64,000 nt of DNA from Pseudomonas silvicola (GCF_026651855.1 NZ_CP093280.1:3326001-3390000), one strand, 5' to 3'. Shown: positions 8,736-18,180, numbered from the stretch's first letter. Program-made: numbers and translations. The notes: generated by a model from the sequence alone, not told the origin.

Positions 8736-9451
8736 CGCGACAGAAGGGTGTGGCGCTGTTGCTGGTGCTGTGGGTGCTGGCGCTGCTGAGTATTCTGCTC
8801 GCCGGGCTGGCGGGCTGGGTGCAACTGGAAAGCCGCCAGGCCCTGTGGCAGCGCCAGCACACCGAAGCGCTGCTAGCCGCTGAGGCCGGAGTCAACCTGG
8901 CCGTGGTCAGCCTGACCGACCCGGCGCAGCAGCGTGCCTGGGCCGCCGATGGCCGCGCCCATGAACTGGCCTTCGAGCGCGCACGGGTGCAGGTCAGCGT
9001 GGTCAGTGAACGCGGCAAGCTTGACCTCAACGCTGCCAGCACCGCCGATGTGGTGCGCCTGCTGCAGGCCTGTGGCGGCGCTGCTCAGGCACGTGCGCTG
9101 GGGGCGGCCCTGGACCAGCGCCGGGGCAACGGCCAGCCGCCGTTGCGGGTGCTGGAAGAGTTGCGCCAGTTGCCGGGTATGAGCCAGGCGTTGTTCGCTT
9201 GCGCTGCCCCTCAGGTGACGCTGTGGAGTGGCCAGGAAAGCCCCGACCCGGCCCTCGCCACACCCTGGCTGCGGCGTGCCCTTGGCCTGCCCAGCCTGAA
9301 CATCAGCGGCGCCGAGCCCGGCCCGATCCTTACCTTGACCAGCGTCGCACAGTTGCCCGGTGGCTTCAGCGCGACACTGGTCGTGACCCTGTTACTCAAC
9401 CCGTCCACGGAGGGGGCCCGACCGTATCGGGTCCTGCATTGGCAAGAATGA
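8732..9451 (+). CDS. gspK: Minor pseudopilin GspK, short form
   Basis: The ATG at 8732 overlaps the gspJ stop (ATGA), giving 239 residues; a longer upstream frame exists but ignores this coupling. The leader MTRQKG precedes VALLLVLWVL, which lacks Glu5, the hallmark of GspK. The helix-hairpin-helix-like alpha domain (KLDLNAAS...) is recognisable. GspK is usually above 300 residues, so this copy is reduced by about 80, probably in the alpha domain. It sits at the very tip of the pseudopilus. Confidence 0.9.
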   Translation: MTRQKGVALLLVLWVLALLSILLAGLAGWVQLESRQALWQRQHTEALLAAEAGVNLAVVSLTDPAQQRAWAADGRAHELAFERARVQVSVVSERGKLDLNAASTADVVRLLQACGGAAQARALGAALDQRRGNGQPPLRVLEELRQLPGMSQALFACAAPQVTLWSGQESPDPALATPWLRRALGLPSLNISGAEPGPILTLTSVAQLPGGFSATLVVTLLLNPSTEGARPYRVLHWQE

Positions 9452-10464
9452 ACCTGAACACGCTCTACGCCGATGGGCGCGCCGCGCTGCATCGCCGCTG
9501 GCACGCCAGCCCCGCCCAGCGTCTGTGGCAAGCCTGGCGCGATGAACTGCTGGGCGTGTTGCCGCCTGCCTGGCGCGCGCGGTTATCGGGCAGCGCACCC
9601 TTGCAGGTACTGCACTGGCCGTTGGAACAACCGGTCACTGACAGCGTGCCGCGGCTGCTGGTGCTGCCGCGCGGCGAGGTGCTGGTGCAGACCCTGAGCC
9701 TGCCCCTGGCGGCCGCCCGTGACCTGCAGACGGTGCTGGGTTTCGAGTTGGACAGGTACACCCCCTATCGGGCCGACCAGGTGCACTTCTGCGCCCAGGT
9801 GCTGGGGCAGAGCGGTACCAGCGTCAAGGTGCGCCTGGTGGTGATTGTGCGTGAGCGCCTGGAGCAGATTCTGGCAACCTGCGCCGGCATCAACCTGCAC
9901 GGCATCGACGTCCGCGACGGCGAACGCCTGGGCGTCGACCTGCTGCCCGAGGCCCTGCGCCCGCGGCGGGCCCGCGGTGGGCGTTTCAACCAGGGCCTGC
10001 TGTTGGCCTGCGCTGCGCTGTTGCTGACGGTGATGGTGCTGTGGCTGCAATCGCGCGAAGCCCTGTTGATCGAGATGCAGGCGCAGGTGCACCAGCAACA
10101 GGCGCAGATCAGCCAATTGCAGCAAGTGCGCCAGACGTTGGCCAACACCCAGGGCGCGGCCCAGTACCTGATTCAGCGCAAGGCCGCCCAGCCGGCGCTG
10201 GCCAGTGTCATCGCCGACCTCAGCCACTGCCTGCCTGACGGTACCTGGCTTGAGCAGTTGGAAATCAACGACAGCGGCGAAGTGGCGCTGTCCGGTCAGA
10301 GCACCCGTGCCAGTGCCCTGATCGGCCAGTTGAAGCAGTGCCACACCTTGGATGACCCACAATTCCAGGGTGTCATACAGCCCGACAGCGAAAGCGGCAA
10401 GGACCATTTTGCCTTGCGCGCGCACCTGCATCAGGAGGCTGCCCATGAAGCGCGCGCTGACTGA
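9448..10464 (+). CDS. gspL: Type II secretion assembly protein GspL
   Basis: 338 residues from an ATG overlapping the gspK stop. The N-terminal half (1-185) is an actin-like cytoplasmic domain, one membrane helix lies near 190-210 (LLLACAALLLTVMVLWL), and a PilN-like periplasmic domain follows, starting with a coiled coil rich in Gln (HQQQAQISQLQQ). In the family it links the ATPase GspE to the inner membrane and pairs with GspM, the next gene. Sequence is diverged from classical XcpY, so the call leans on architecture and position. Confidence 0.87.
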   Translation: MNLNTLYADGRAALHRRWHASPAQRLWQAWRDELLGVLPPAWRARLSGSAPLQVLHWPLEQPVTDSVPRLLVLPRGEVLVQTLSLPLAAARDLQTVLGFELDRYTPYRADQVHFCAQVLGQSGTSVKVRLVVIVRERLEQILATCAGINLHGIDVRDGERLGVDLLPEALRPRRARGGRFNQGLLLACAALLLTVMVLWLQSREALLIEMQAQVHQQQAQISQLQQVRQTLANTQGAAQYLIQRKAAQPALASVIADLSHCLPDGTWLEQLEINDSGEVALSGQSTRASALIGQLKQCHTLDDPQFQGVIQPDSESGKDHFALRAHLHQEAAHEARAD

Positions 10465-11056
10465 ACGTGAACGCCGCGGCGCGGCCTTGATCGCCCTGGG
10501 CGTGCTGCTGGCCGGGTTGTACTGGCTGCTGGTGCAGAGCTGGTTCACCGGCCCATTGAGTGATATCGACGCTCAGATCCAGCAACTGCGTGAACAGCAG
10601 CAACGCTATGCCGGGCAATTGGCACTGCGCCCGCTGCTGGATAAACAGTTGCAGCGTGCCCGTCAGGATCCGGCCAGCAGCACCAGCCTGCTGCCCGGCG
10701 ATGACCCCAGCGCCGTGGCGGCCGACCTGATGCAGCGCATCGCCGACCTGATCAAGGCCAAGGCCACCCAGGGTGCTGGCTGCGCCCTGACCCAGCGCAT
10801 GCCCATCACCCCGGAGCAGGACAGCGCCCAGCCGTACCGCCAGGTGAAGGTCAGCCTGACGTTGGAGTGCGGTATCGAACCGTTGATGGCCTTGTTGCAC
10901 ACCCTGGAATTCCACCGGCCGTTCCTGTTCGTCGATGCCCTTAGCGTGCGCCGTACCAGCAACGCGCCGGCCACCGGGGGTGCCGGGCGCCTGACCGTGC
11001 ACCTGCTGGTGCGTGGCTATCTGCCCAAGGCCACTGCCGCCCAGGAGGCCCCATGA
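10445..11056 (+). CDS. gspM: Type II secretion protein GspM
   Basis: The ATG at 10445 lies inside the end of gspL (20-base overlap) after GGAGG, giving 203 residues. A short cytoplasmic start (MKRALTERERR) precedes one membrane helix (about 12-32), a coiled coil and a small PilO-like periplasmic domain. GspM partners GspL in the inner membrane. A longer frame from 10352 would add about 31 residues and is not supported by a better ribosome site. Confidence 0.87.
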   Translation: MKRALTERERRGAALIALGVLLAGLYWLLVQSWFTGPLSDIDAQIQQLREQQQRYAGQLALRPLLDKQLQRARQDPASSTSLLPGDDPSAVAADLMQRIADLIKAKATQGAGCALTQRMPITPEQDSAQPYRQVKVSLTLECGIEPLMALLHTLEFHRPFLFVDALSVRRTSNAPATGGAGRLTVHLLVRGYLPKATAAQEAP

Positions 11057-11577
11057 AACTGACTGTGAGCCCGGTGCGTGCGGGGCTGTTGCTGGTGGTT
11101 GGCGGCCTTGCTTTGGCCGCAGGGGCGGTGCTCAGTGGCGCCGGTCGCGACCCGGGTTGGTTGCCGCCAGCCGCGGCCCGGCCCCCGGTCGCCAGCAAGA
11201 ACACCACGGCCCAGGCATTGCCCGTGGTTGAACTGAACAGCCTGGCAGACGCCTGGCAAAAACCCCTTTTCAGCACCGACCGCAGCCCCGATCAGACCGT
11301 CCAGGGGCCTAGCGCCGACCTGGCCGGCCTGGTGCTCACCGGGGTAATGATCAATGGCGACCTCAAGCTGGCCTTGCTGCGCGACGCCAGCGGCCACGGC
11401 CTGAAAGTCGCCGAAGGCCAGGCCCTGCCCAATGGCTGGACCTTGCAACAGCTTTCCCCCCTGGCGGCGCAGTTCGGCCGCCAGGGCCAAACCCGCAGCC
11501 TGCGCTTGCCGGCGCCGCGTCTCCCAGCCCCTTCACGCGCGGCCATGCTCACGCTGCCGCCGGTAACCGCACCATGA
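11053..11577 (+). CDS. Type II secretion GspC/GspN-like protein
   Basis: 174 residues: one N-terminal membrane segment (about 10-30), a Pro/Ala-rich linker, and a small domain (about 65-155) of the homology-region type seen in GspC (DLAGLVLTGVMINGDLKLAL). GspC bridges the inner-membrane platform and the secretin; there is no PDZ domain here, as in XcpP-type coiled-coil or shorter forms. Annotation pipelines often call this position GspN. Placed between gspM and gspD with overlapping start and stop codons, it is most likely the functional GspC. Confidence 0.75.
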   Translation: MKLTVSPVRAGLLLVVGGLALAAGAVLSGAGRDPGWLPPAAARPPVASKNTTAQALPVVELNSLADAWQKPLFSTDRSPDQTVQGPSADLAGLVLTGVMINGDLKLALLRDASGHGLKVAEGQALPNGWTLQQLSPLAAQFGRQGQTRSLRLPAPRLPAPSRAAMLTLPPVTAP

Positions 11578-13820
11578 AATTCCTTGCCACTGGAGTCACC
11601 CCGTTGCGCACCCCCTTGCTTTGCCTGGCCACCGCCGTCGCCCTCGGCGGCTGTGCGACCTCGCCTAACCACCCCTTTGAAAATGACCCGGGCCTGATGC
11701 ATGAAGCCCTTAACGGCACCGGCGATCAGCGTCAGCCCGTGGTCGAGCAGGCGCCGGCCATGCCCGCCAGCAACAGCGGCCCGGTGGCGCCGCAACGGCA
11801 GATCATCAATGGCAGCCAGCGCTTCGTGCGCCCACCTGCGGCGGCAAAGGGCGGTAGCGACGAGGGCGGTGGCGACATCGTGTTCAACTTCACCAACCAG
11901 CCCATCGAGGCGGTGATCAACACGGTGATGGGCGACCTGCTGCACGAGAACTACAGCATTGCCCAGGGCGTGACCGGTGACGTCAGCTTCTCCACGTCCA
12001 AGCCGGTGAACAAGAAAGAAGCGCTGTCGATTCTGGAAACCCTGCTGTCGTGGACCAACAACGCCATGATCCGCCAGGGCAACCGCTACGTGATCCTGCC
12101 AGCCGCCCAGGCCGTGGCCGGCAAGCTGGTGCCTGAAATGACCGTGTCGCAGCCGTCCAACGGCCTGTCGGCGCGGCTGTACCCGCTCAAGTACATCTCG
12201 GCCACCGAGATGCAGAAACTGCTCAAGCCGTTCGCCCGCGACAACGCCTTCCTGTTGGTGGACCCCTCGCGCAACGTGCTGAGCCTGGCCGGTACCCCGG
12301 AAGAGCTGGCCAACTACCAGGACACCATCGACACGTTCGATGTCGACTGGCTCAAGGGCATGTCCATCGGCGTCTACGGCCTGCAGCGCGCCTCGGTGGC
12401 CGAGTTGATGCCGCAACTGCAGAAAATGTTCGGCCCCGACAGCGGCATGCCACTGGCGGGCATGGTCAAGTTCCTGCCCAACGAACGCACCAACTCGGTG
12501 GTGGCCATCTCGGCCCAGCCTGAGTACCTGCGCGAAGTAGGCGACTGGATCAAGACCATCGACGAAGGGGGCGGCAACGAGCCGCAGATGTACGTGTACG
12601 ACGTACGCAACATGAAGGCCAACGACCTGGCCAAGTACCTGCGGCAGATCTACGGCAACGGCCAGATCAAGGACGACAGCGCGGCCAAGGTCGCCCCTGG
12701 CCTGCGCACCACGACCTTGTCATCGCTCAATGGCAGCAACAGTTCGGGCATTGGTTCAACCGGCACCACGGGGCTCACCAGCACGGGCACCCAAGGGCTC
12801 AGCGGCGGCAATTCGCTGAACAACAACTCGATGCAGAGCGACGACGACAGCGACGGCGACGACCAGCAGGACGACAGCGCCGCCAGCGCCACGACCGGCG
12901 GCCAGCAGAAGAGCCTGGACGACAGCACCCGCATCACCGCCCAGAAAGCCAGCAACCAGTTGCTGGTGCGCACGCGGCCGGCCCAGTGGAAAGAGATCGA
13001 GTCGGCCATCAAGCGTCTCGACAACCCGCCCATGCAGGTGCAGATCGAAACGCGCATTCTGGAAGTGAAGCTCAGTGGTGAACTGGACCTGGGGGTGCAG
13101 TGGTACCTGGGCAAGCTGGCCGGCAACTCCTCCAGCACCACCGTGGCCAACACCAGCGGCAGCCAAGGCGCATTGGGCGGTGGCGGGGCAGGGTTGGGGT
13201 CGACCGATTCGCTGTTCTACTCGTTCGTCAGCAGCAACCTGCAAGTGGCCCTGCATGCGCTGGAGACCACTGGCCGCACCCAGGTGCTGTCGGCGCCGTC
13301 GCTCGTGGTCATGAACAACCAGCAAGCGCAGATTCAGGTGGGCGACAACATTCCCATCAGCCAGACCACGGTCAATACCAGTACCTCCGACACCACCCTG
13401 AGCAGCGTCGAATACGTGCAGACCGGCGTCATCCTCGACGTGACCCCGCGCATCAACCCGGGCGGCCTGGTGTACCTGGATGTGCAGCAGCAGGTCAGTG
13501 ATGCGGACACCAGCAGTGAAACCACCACCCAGACCAACCCGAATATTTCTACCCGTTCGGTGTCGACCCAGGTGGCGGTGCAGAGTGGTCAGACCGTGTT
13601 GCTGGGCGGGTTGATCAAGCAGGACAACAGCGAAACCGCCTCCAGCGTGCCCTACCTGGGCCGCATCCCGGGCCTGCGCTGGTTGTTCGGCAGCACCACC
13701 AAGTCCAAGGACCGCACCGAGCTGCTGGTGCTGATCACGCCACGGGTGGTCACCAGCAACAGCCAGGCGCGCCAGGTGACCGATGACTATCGCCAGCAGA
13801 TGCAACTGATCAAGCCCTGA
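11574..13820 (+). CDS. gspD: Type II secretin GspD with lipoprotein signal (HxcQ-like)
   Basis: Outer-membrane channel of the system, 748 residues. It begins with a lipoprotein signal peptide whose lipobox LGGC places the acylated cysteine at residue 27; a self-piloting lipid anchor is known for HxcQ of P. aeruginosa, whereas XcpQ-type secretins use an ordinary signal and a pilotin. Domains: N0 (about 98-178), N1-N2 (185-330), N3 interrupted by a low-complexity Ser/Gly/Asp linker (about 380-445), then the secretin barrel (485-735) with the VPYLGRIPGLRWLF segment. Short C-terminus, no S-domain seen. Last gene of the operon. Confidence 0.95.
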   Translation: MKFLATGVTPLRTPLLCLATAVALGGCATSPNHPFENDPGLMHEALNGTGDQRQPVVEQAPAMPASNSGPVAPQRQIINGSQRFVRPPAAAKGGSDEGGGDIVFNFTNQPIEAVINTVMGDLLHENYSIAQGVTGDVSFSTSKPVNKKEALSILETLLSWTNNAMIRQGNRYVILPAAQAVAGKLVPEMTVSQPSNGLSARLYPLKYISATEMQKLLKPFARDNAFLLVDPSRNVLSLAGTPEELANYQDTIDTFDVDWLKGMSIGVYGLQRASVAELMPQLQKMFGPDSGMPLAGMVKFLPNERTNSVVAISAQPEYLREVGDWIKTIDEGGGNEPQMYVYDVRNMKANDLAKYLRQIYGNGQIKDDSAAKVAPGLRTTTLSSLNGSNSSGIGSTGTTGLTSTGTQGLSGGNSLNNNSMQSDDDSDGDDQQDDSAASATTGGQQKSLDDSTRITAQKASNQLLVRTRPAQWKEIESAIKRLDNPPMQVQIETRILEVKLSGELDLGVQWYLGKLAGNSSSTTVANTSGSQGALGGGGAGLGSTDSLFYSFVSSNLQVALHALETTGRTQVLSAPSLVVMNNQQAQIQVGDNIPISQTTVNTSTSDTTLSSVEYVQTGVILDVTPRINPGGLVYLDVQQQVSDADTSSETTTQTNPNISTRSVSTQVAVQSGQTVLLGGLIKQDNSETASSVPYLGRIPGLRWLFGSTTKSKDRTELLVLITPRVVTSNSQARQVTDDYRQQMQLIKP

Positions 13821-13867
13821 CCCCTGGGCGCTTGCTGGCTGCGTCGTTACGGTGCTGCATGGGCCGT

Positions 13868-13953
13868 GTAGCAGCGGACCTGGCCGCGTCGGCGGTACAC
13901 GCGGTGTCCCTGATGCTGCGCGGTGTTTGTGACGCGGCCGGGTCCGCTGCTAC
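13868..13953. repeat. REP-like palindrome, type A, overlapping a stop codon
   Basis: Inverted repeat of 23-base arms (13868-13890 and 13931-13953) with one mismatch; the core GCGGACCTGGCCGCGTC is shared with 378-397. It lies between the convergent gspD and hybrid kinase genes, and its right arm supplies the stop codon of the kinase gene (13950-13952). A bidirectional terminator role fits the position. Confidence 0.85.
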
Positions 13954-15911
13954 ACCTGTGGGAGTGGCGGGGCGGTGTCGATCATGCGGCGTACCTTGTT
14001 GACCAGTTCGCTGATCTGGAACGGCTTGGTCACCATGTCCATGCCATGGCCGAGGAACTGTTGGCGGCTGACGGCGTTTTCGGCGTAGCCGGTCATGAAC
14101 AGCACCGGCAGCTCAGCGCGGTGGTGGCGGGCGATGTCGGCCAGGTCGCGGCCGCTCATGTGTGGCAAGCCAACGTCGGTCAGCAGCAGGTCGATGCTGG
14201 GGTCGCTGTGCAGCAACTGCACGGCGTGGTGCACATCCTCGGCCTGGGTGCAGCGGTAACCGCTGTCCACCAGCACCTCGGTCACGAACAGGCGCACGGC
14301 CGCCATGTCTTCCACCACCAGGATGTGTTCGCCATGGCCGCTGTGGGCCTGGGGCAGGGGCACGCTGTCCTGCAGGTCGGCGTCCTGGCCGGCCGGCAGC
14401 AGCAAGGTGACTTCCGTGCCATGGCCGACCACGCTGCGAATGCGCACGTCACCGCCGGACTGGGCGGCGAACCCATAGATGGTCGACAACCCCAGCCCGG
14501 TACCCTGGCCCAAGGGCTTGGTGGTGAAGAAGGGGTCGAAAACCTTGCCGATCACTCCATGCTCGATACCCACGCCATCATCCTGCACGCTGAGCACCAC
14601 GTAGGCGCCGTCGGCCAGTTTCAGGTCGCCGTGGGAATGGGCAGCGAAGGTGCTCACGCGAACGTGGCCGCCGCTCGGCAGGGCGTCGCGGGCGTTGATG
14701 ACCAGGTTCAATACCGCGCTTTCCAGCTGGATAGGATCGACCAGGGCGATGGCCGCCTTGCTGGTCAGGTCCAGCTCAAGCTGAATGCGCTCGCCGATGG
14801 TGCGGCGCAGCAGGTCTTCCAAAGACAGGATGTGTTCGTTGACGTCGGTGGCGCGGGTGTCCAGCGGCTGCTGGCGGGCGAAGGCCAGCAAGCGGTGGGT
14901 CAGCGCCGCGGCACTGGTGGCCGAGCCCAGGGCCGCGTCGGTATAGCGCAGCACGGCATCGTTACGACCTTCGCTGATACGTTTCTTGATCAGCTCCAGG
15001 CCCGTGATGATACCCGTCAGCAGGTTGTTGAAGTCGTGGGCGATACCGCCGGTGAGCTTGCCCAGGGCGTCCATTTTCTGTGCTTGCAGCAGCTGCGCTT
15101 CGGTACGGGCGCGCTCGGCCACTTCCCTGGCCAATTGGTCGTTGGCGCTGTCCAGTTCCTGACGGTGCGAGCGCTCGCGCTGGCGGTGCTCGGTGACGTC
15201 CTCGACGAACACCAGGCTGTGCCCCGGGGTGCGGTAGGGGCTGATCTGCCATTCGGTCTCGCGCAACTGCCCGTCGACGCGCATGTTCAGGGTGCCGCGC
15301 CAGCGCTCGCCGATGGCCAGGCGCAGGCGCAGTTCGTTCAGCACGTCGTCCTGGTCGGCGGCGAAGCAGTGCTGCAGCCGCTCGCTACCCAGATTGTCCT
15401 GAATCAGGTCGGTGAAGGCCTGGTTGCATTCCACCACATTCAGCGTGGCGTCCATTACCGCGATGGGCGCGGCGATGTTGACGAAGATTTCGCGGAACCG
15501 CGCCTCGCTCTCGCGCAGCGCGTGTTCGGTGTCGCGCACCCGCAGCAGGGTGCGCAGGGTGGCCAGCAGCACGTCCGGGTCCACGGGGTGAATCAGGTAG
15601 GCGTCGGCACCGTTGTCCAGGCCGGTGATGATGTCACCGGTCTGGATCGACGCCGCCGACACGTGGATCACCGGCAGCAGCGCCGTGCGCGGGTCGGCGC
15701 GCAGTTGGCGGACGATGTCGAAGCCGCTCGTGTCCGGCAGGTTGACGTCTAGGATCAGCGCGTCAAAGCTCTGAGCGGCGATCAGCGCCAGGCCTTCGGT
15801 GCCGGTGCCGGCCTCCTGCAGCCGGTAGCCGTGACGCTCCAGGCGCCGCCGCAGGGCATAGCGGGTGGCGCTGTTGTCATCGACGATCAGCAGGCTGGGT
15901 TCATCCTTCAT
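13950..15911 (-). CDS. Hybrid histidine kinase, REC-PAS-HisKA-HATPase-REC
   Basis: 653 residues, soluble, no membrane segment. Domain order: receiver 1 (5-120, phospho-acceptor Asp55, but the usual KP lysine is His108), PAS (130-250), HisKA with His292 in GGIAHDFNN, HATPase (400-510; DDGVGI and GLGLS boxes), receiver 2 (530-645, with LLTDVGLP and an intact TKPF lysine). Its start overlaps the upstream kinase gene by 11 bases, so it is the last cistron of the stressosome operon. Inferred role: the regulatory output, receiving signals released when RsbT leaves the stressosome. No DNA-binding or cyclase domain is present, so a further partner is needed. Confidence 0.93.
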   Translation of the reverse strand: MKDEPSLLIVDDNSATRYALRRRLERHGYRLQEAGTGTEGLALIAAQSFDALILDVNLPDTSGFDIVRQLRADPRTALLPVIHVSAASIQTGDIITGLDNGADAYLIHPVDPDVLLATLRTLLRVRDTEHALRESEARFREIFVNIAAPIAVMDATLNVVECNQAFTDLIQDNLGSERLQHCFAADQDDVLNELRLRLAIGERWRGTLNMRVDGQLRETEWQISPYRTPGHSLVFVEDVTEHRQRERSHRQELDSANDQLAREVAERARTEAQLLQAQKMDALGKLTGGIAHDFNNLLTGIITGLELIKKRISEGRNDAVLRYTDAALGSATSAAALTHRLLAFARQQPLDTRATDVNEHILSLEDLLRRTIGERIQLELDLTSKAAIALVDPIQLESAVLNLVINARDALPSGGHVRVSTFAAHSHGDLKLADGAYVVLSVQDDGVGIEHGVIGKVFDPFFTTKPLGQGTGLGLSTIYGFAAQSGGDVRIRSVVGHGTEVTLLLPAGQDADLQDSVPLPQAHSGHGEHILVVEDMAAVRLFVTEVLVDSGYRCTQAEDVHHAVQLLHSDPSIDLLLTDVGLPHMSGRDLADIARHHRAELPVLFMTGYAENAVSRQQFLGHGMDMVTKPFQISELVNKVRRMIDTAPPLPQV

Positions 15912-16776
15912 CAGCAGTGTCCTGGGCCATGGCCAGCGGAATGATCACATAGAAGGTCGAGCCCACGCCCGGCTCACTGGTGACGCCGACCCGGCCGCCC
16001 AGCAGCGCGGCAAAGCGCTTGCACAGCGACAGCCCCAGGCCGGTGCCGCGCAAGCGCTTCTGCAACGGCGAGTCCACCTGGCTGAAGTCTTCGAACAGGG
16101 TATCGTGCAGCTCGGGGGGGATACCGATGCCAGTGTCACTGACGGCGAAGCGTACCTCGCGTTCGTTCTCAAGGCTGGCAGAGATGCGCACGTAGCCGCG
16201 CTGGGTGAATTTCAGCGAGTTGGAAATGAAGTTGCGCAGGATCTGCGCCAGCTTCTTGTCATCGCTGTACAGCCGCGGCAGGCCCACCGGCTCTTCGAAT
16301 ATCAGGTCCACCTGGGACATGTCGACGATGGGCCGGAACATGCCGCGCAGCGCCGAGAACAGGTCGAACATGTCGAACCAGGCCGGCGAAATGCTGATGC
16401 GGCCGGCTTCGATCTTGGCCAGGTCCAGCAGGTCGTCGACCATGTCGCTGAGCTCGCGCGCTGCGCCGCTGACGAACGCCACCTGCTTGTGTTGCTCGGG
16501 GCTCAGGGGCCCGTCCAGCTCGTCGCTGAGCAGGCTGGCGATGCTCAGGATCGAGCCCAGCGGGGTGCGGAACTCATGGCTCATGTACGACAGGAAACGG
16601 CTTTTCAGGTCCGAGGCCTGGCGCAGCTCCTCGGCTTGGTTGTCGAGTTCGCCATACAGGGCCAGCACGCCCTGGTTGGTTTCTTCCAGTTCGACCCGCA
16701 GGGCCTGTGCTTCGCTTTCCAATTGGGCAATGCGCGCCTCGTAGGCGGCGTTGGAAAGGGTGTGAAGTTCAGGCAT
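15901..16776 (-). CDS. Sensor histidine kinase of the stressosome operon
   Basis: 291 residues from the ATG at 16776, which has GGAG 8 bases upstream and overlaps the preceding stop; a longer frame from 16824 would enter the neighbour. A coiled coil (residues 12-58) leads into HisKA with His67 in MSHEFRTP, then HATPase (about 170-285; DTGIGI, GTGLGLSL). No sensor or membrane domain is present, so input must come through protein contact, plausibly RsbT or the PP2C protein encoded just upstream. This differs from the Bacillus system, where RsbT activates the phosphatase RsbU. Confidence 0.92.
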   Translation of the reverse strand: MPELHTLSNAAYEARIAQLESEAQALRVELEETNQGVLALYGELDNQAEELRQASDLKSRFLSYMSHEFRTPLGSILSIASLLSDELDGPLSPEQHKQVAFVSGAARELSDMVDDLLDLAKIEAGRISISPAWFDMFDLFSALRGMFRPIVDMSQVDLIFEEPVGLPRLYSDDKKLAQILRNFISNSLKFTQRGYVRISASLENEREVRFAVSDTGIGIPPELHDTLFEDFSQVDSPLQKRLRGTGLGLSLCKRFAALLGGRVGVTSEPGVGSTFYVIIPLAMAQDTADEG

Positions 16777-17785
16777 TGGGCAGCTCCAGGGTAATGACCA
16801 GCACGGTAACATCGTCGCGCCCACGACAGAAGTCGCGGTGCAGTACCGTGGCGATCACCGCGGGGTGGCGGAAAATCAGGCCTGGGTAGTCGCGCAGGTT
16901 CCAGCGCGATTGCAGGCCATCGCTGTACAGAATCAGGCACTGGCCGCTGACCTGAGCATAGTCGAAGCCCTGGGCCTTGCGGTATTGGCCACCGACGATG
17001 CCCGGGTGCGAGGCCAGCCCGCGGCTGCGGTCGGGGGCCAGCAGGGTGGCGCCGATGTTGCCGATGCCGACGAATTCCAGGTGGTCGGCCTTGGCGTCGA
17101 ACTGGGCCACGGCCACCGCGCCGCCGCGGCTGCCGTTCATGGCCTGGTGCATGTCCTCCATCAACCCCACGGGGTTGCTGAACGGCGCCAGGGCAAAGGC
17201 CCGGGTGCCAGCGCGGGCCGCGCGTTCGGCGTCCTCGCCATGGCCCAGGCCGTCGATGACCACGGCGCTGATGCGCTGGTCACTGACGTGCACCTGGAAG
17301 GCGTCGCCGCAGGCCGGGTCGTCGTGCAGCGAATGCTGGCTGACGCCAATCGCCAGGTCCGGAGCCTTGTCACCCCGGCGCCAGAAGCGCGCCAACACCA
17401 CGGCGCCGCGCTCGTCGGCGTACATGTCGAACACCTGGGCCTGGCGGTCGATGGCACCCAGGCCAATGCCTTGGGTACCGCCGGTGGAAAAACCGTCGGC
17501 CAGGCAGGCACTGCGGTCGAAGCCGGCGCCGCGGTCCACGGCGATCACTTCCACCCCGGCGCCTTCAGGGCGGGGCAGGGTGCGCAGGTGCAACTCGCCA
17601 CGGCCGGCGTGCTTGAGGATATTGCTGCACAGCTCGGTGACCACCAGCGCCACCCGGCCGGCATCGGTTTCGTCGAAGCCCAGGCGTTCGGCCAGCTTCT
17701 GCGCCGTGCGCCGGGCATGGCCGATCTGGCTGCTGTCTTCCATCACCAGCACCTGGGTGAGGGCACTCGGGAACGTCATGTCCAT
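16769..17785 (-). CDS. HATPase-PP2C fusion protein, RsbX/RsbU-like phosphatase
   Basis: About 338 residues from the ATG at 17785 (GGTGA upstream); an ATG at 17779, overlapping the rsbT stop as ATGA, is an alternative. The N-terminal half is an RsbW/SpoIIAB-type HATPase domain (ELCSNILKHAG, DRGAGFD, GIGLGAID); the C-terminal half is a SpoIIE/PP2C phosphatase (VIDGLGHGEDAE, and CRGRDDVTVLVI near the end). In the Gram-positive stressosome RsbX dephosphorylates RsbR and RsbS to reset it; position directly after rsbT suggests the same here. The fused kinase-like domain might interact with an anti-sigma partner, but none is encoded nearby. Confidence 0.85.
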   Translation of the reverse strand: MDMTFPSALTQVLVMEDSSQIGHARRTAQKLAERLGFDETDAGRVALVVTELCSNILKHAGRGELHLRTLPRPEGAGVEVIAVDRGAGFDRSACLADGFSTGGTQGIGLGAIDRQAQVFDMYADERGAVVLARFWRRGDKAPDLAIGVSQHSLHDDPACGDAFQVHVSDQRISAVVIDGLGHGEDAERAARAGTRAFALAPFSNPVGLMEDMHQAMNGSRGGAVAVAQFDAKADHLEFVGIGNIGATLLAPDRSRGLASHPGIVGGQYRKAQGFDYAQVSGQCLILYSDGLQSRWNLRDYPGLIFRHPAVIATVLHRDFCRGRDDVTVLVITLELPNA

Positions 17786-18180
17786 CGCGTAATGGTCACC
17801 CGTGTGCCCGCGCCCGGCGCGGTGTCCAGCTCGAAGTCGTCCACCAGCCGGCGCGCGCCGGTCAGGCCCAGGCCCAGGCCGCCACCCGACGTCCAGCCGT
17901 CGGTGAGGGCTAGCTTGATGTCGGGAATGCCGGGGCCTTCGTCGCGGAAAGTCAGGCGCAGGCCGGTACGGCCGTTCTGCTCGACGATCTGCCAGTCCAT
18001 GTCGCCACCGCCGCCATACACCATGGTGTTGCGCGCCAGTTCGCTGACCGCTGTCACCAGCTTGGTCAGGTCGATCAGGCGCATGCCACAGTCGGTGCAC
18101 AGCTTGCGGGCGGTCTGGCGCGCCAGCACCACGTCCTGCTCGATGCGTACCGGTTGGGTGCCGCTGGAGAGGACGGTCAT
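17776..18180 (-). CDS. rsbT: Stressosome switch kinase RsbT
   Basis: 134 residues, the normal RsbT length. HATPase (GHKL) fold with N-box SELARNTMVYGGGG, G1 box DEGPGI and G2 box SGGGLGLGL. RsbT phosphorylates RsbS and RsbR in the stressosome and on release activates a downstream partner. Its ATG overlaps the rsbS stop (ATGA) and its stop overlaps the PP2C gene. Confidence 0.93.
   Translation of the reverse strand: MTVLSSGTQPVRIEQDVVLARQTARKLCTDCGMRLIDLTKLVTAVSELARNTMVYGGGGDMDWQIVEQNGRTGLRLTFRDEGPGIPDIKLALTDGWTSGGGLGLGLTGARRLVDDFELDTAPGAGTRVTITRWT

Noticed and set aside
6945-9451. Type IV pilus gene cluster
   Set aside because: Pseudopilin set G-H-I-J-K with GspD, GspE, GspF, GspL and GspM defines a type II secretion system; there are no pilT, pilM or pilQ genes.
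13923-15752. 609-codon plus-strand frame across the hybrid kinase
   Set aside because: Shadow of the kinase gene; no recognisable domain.
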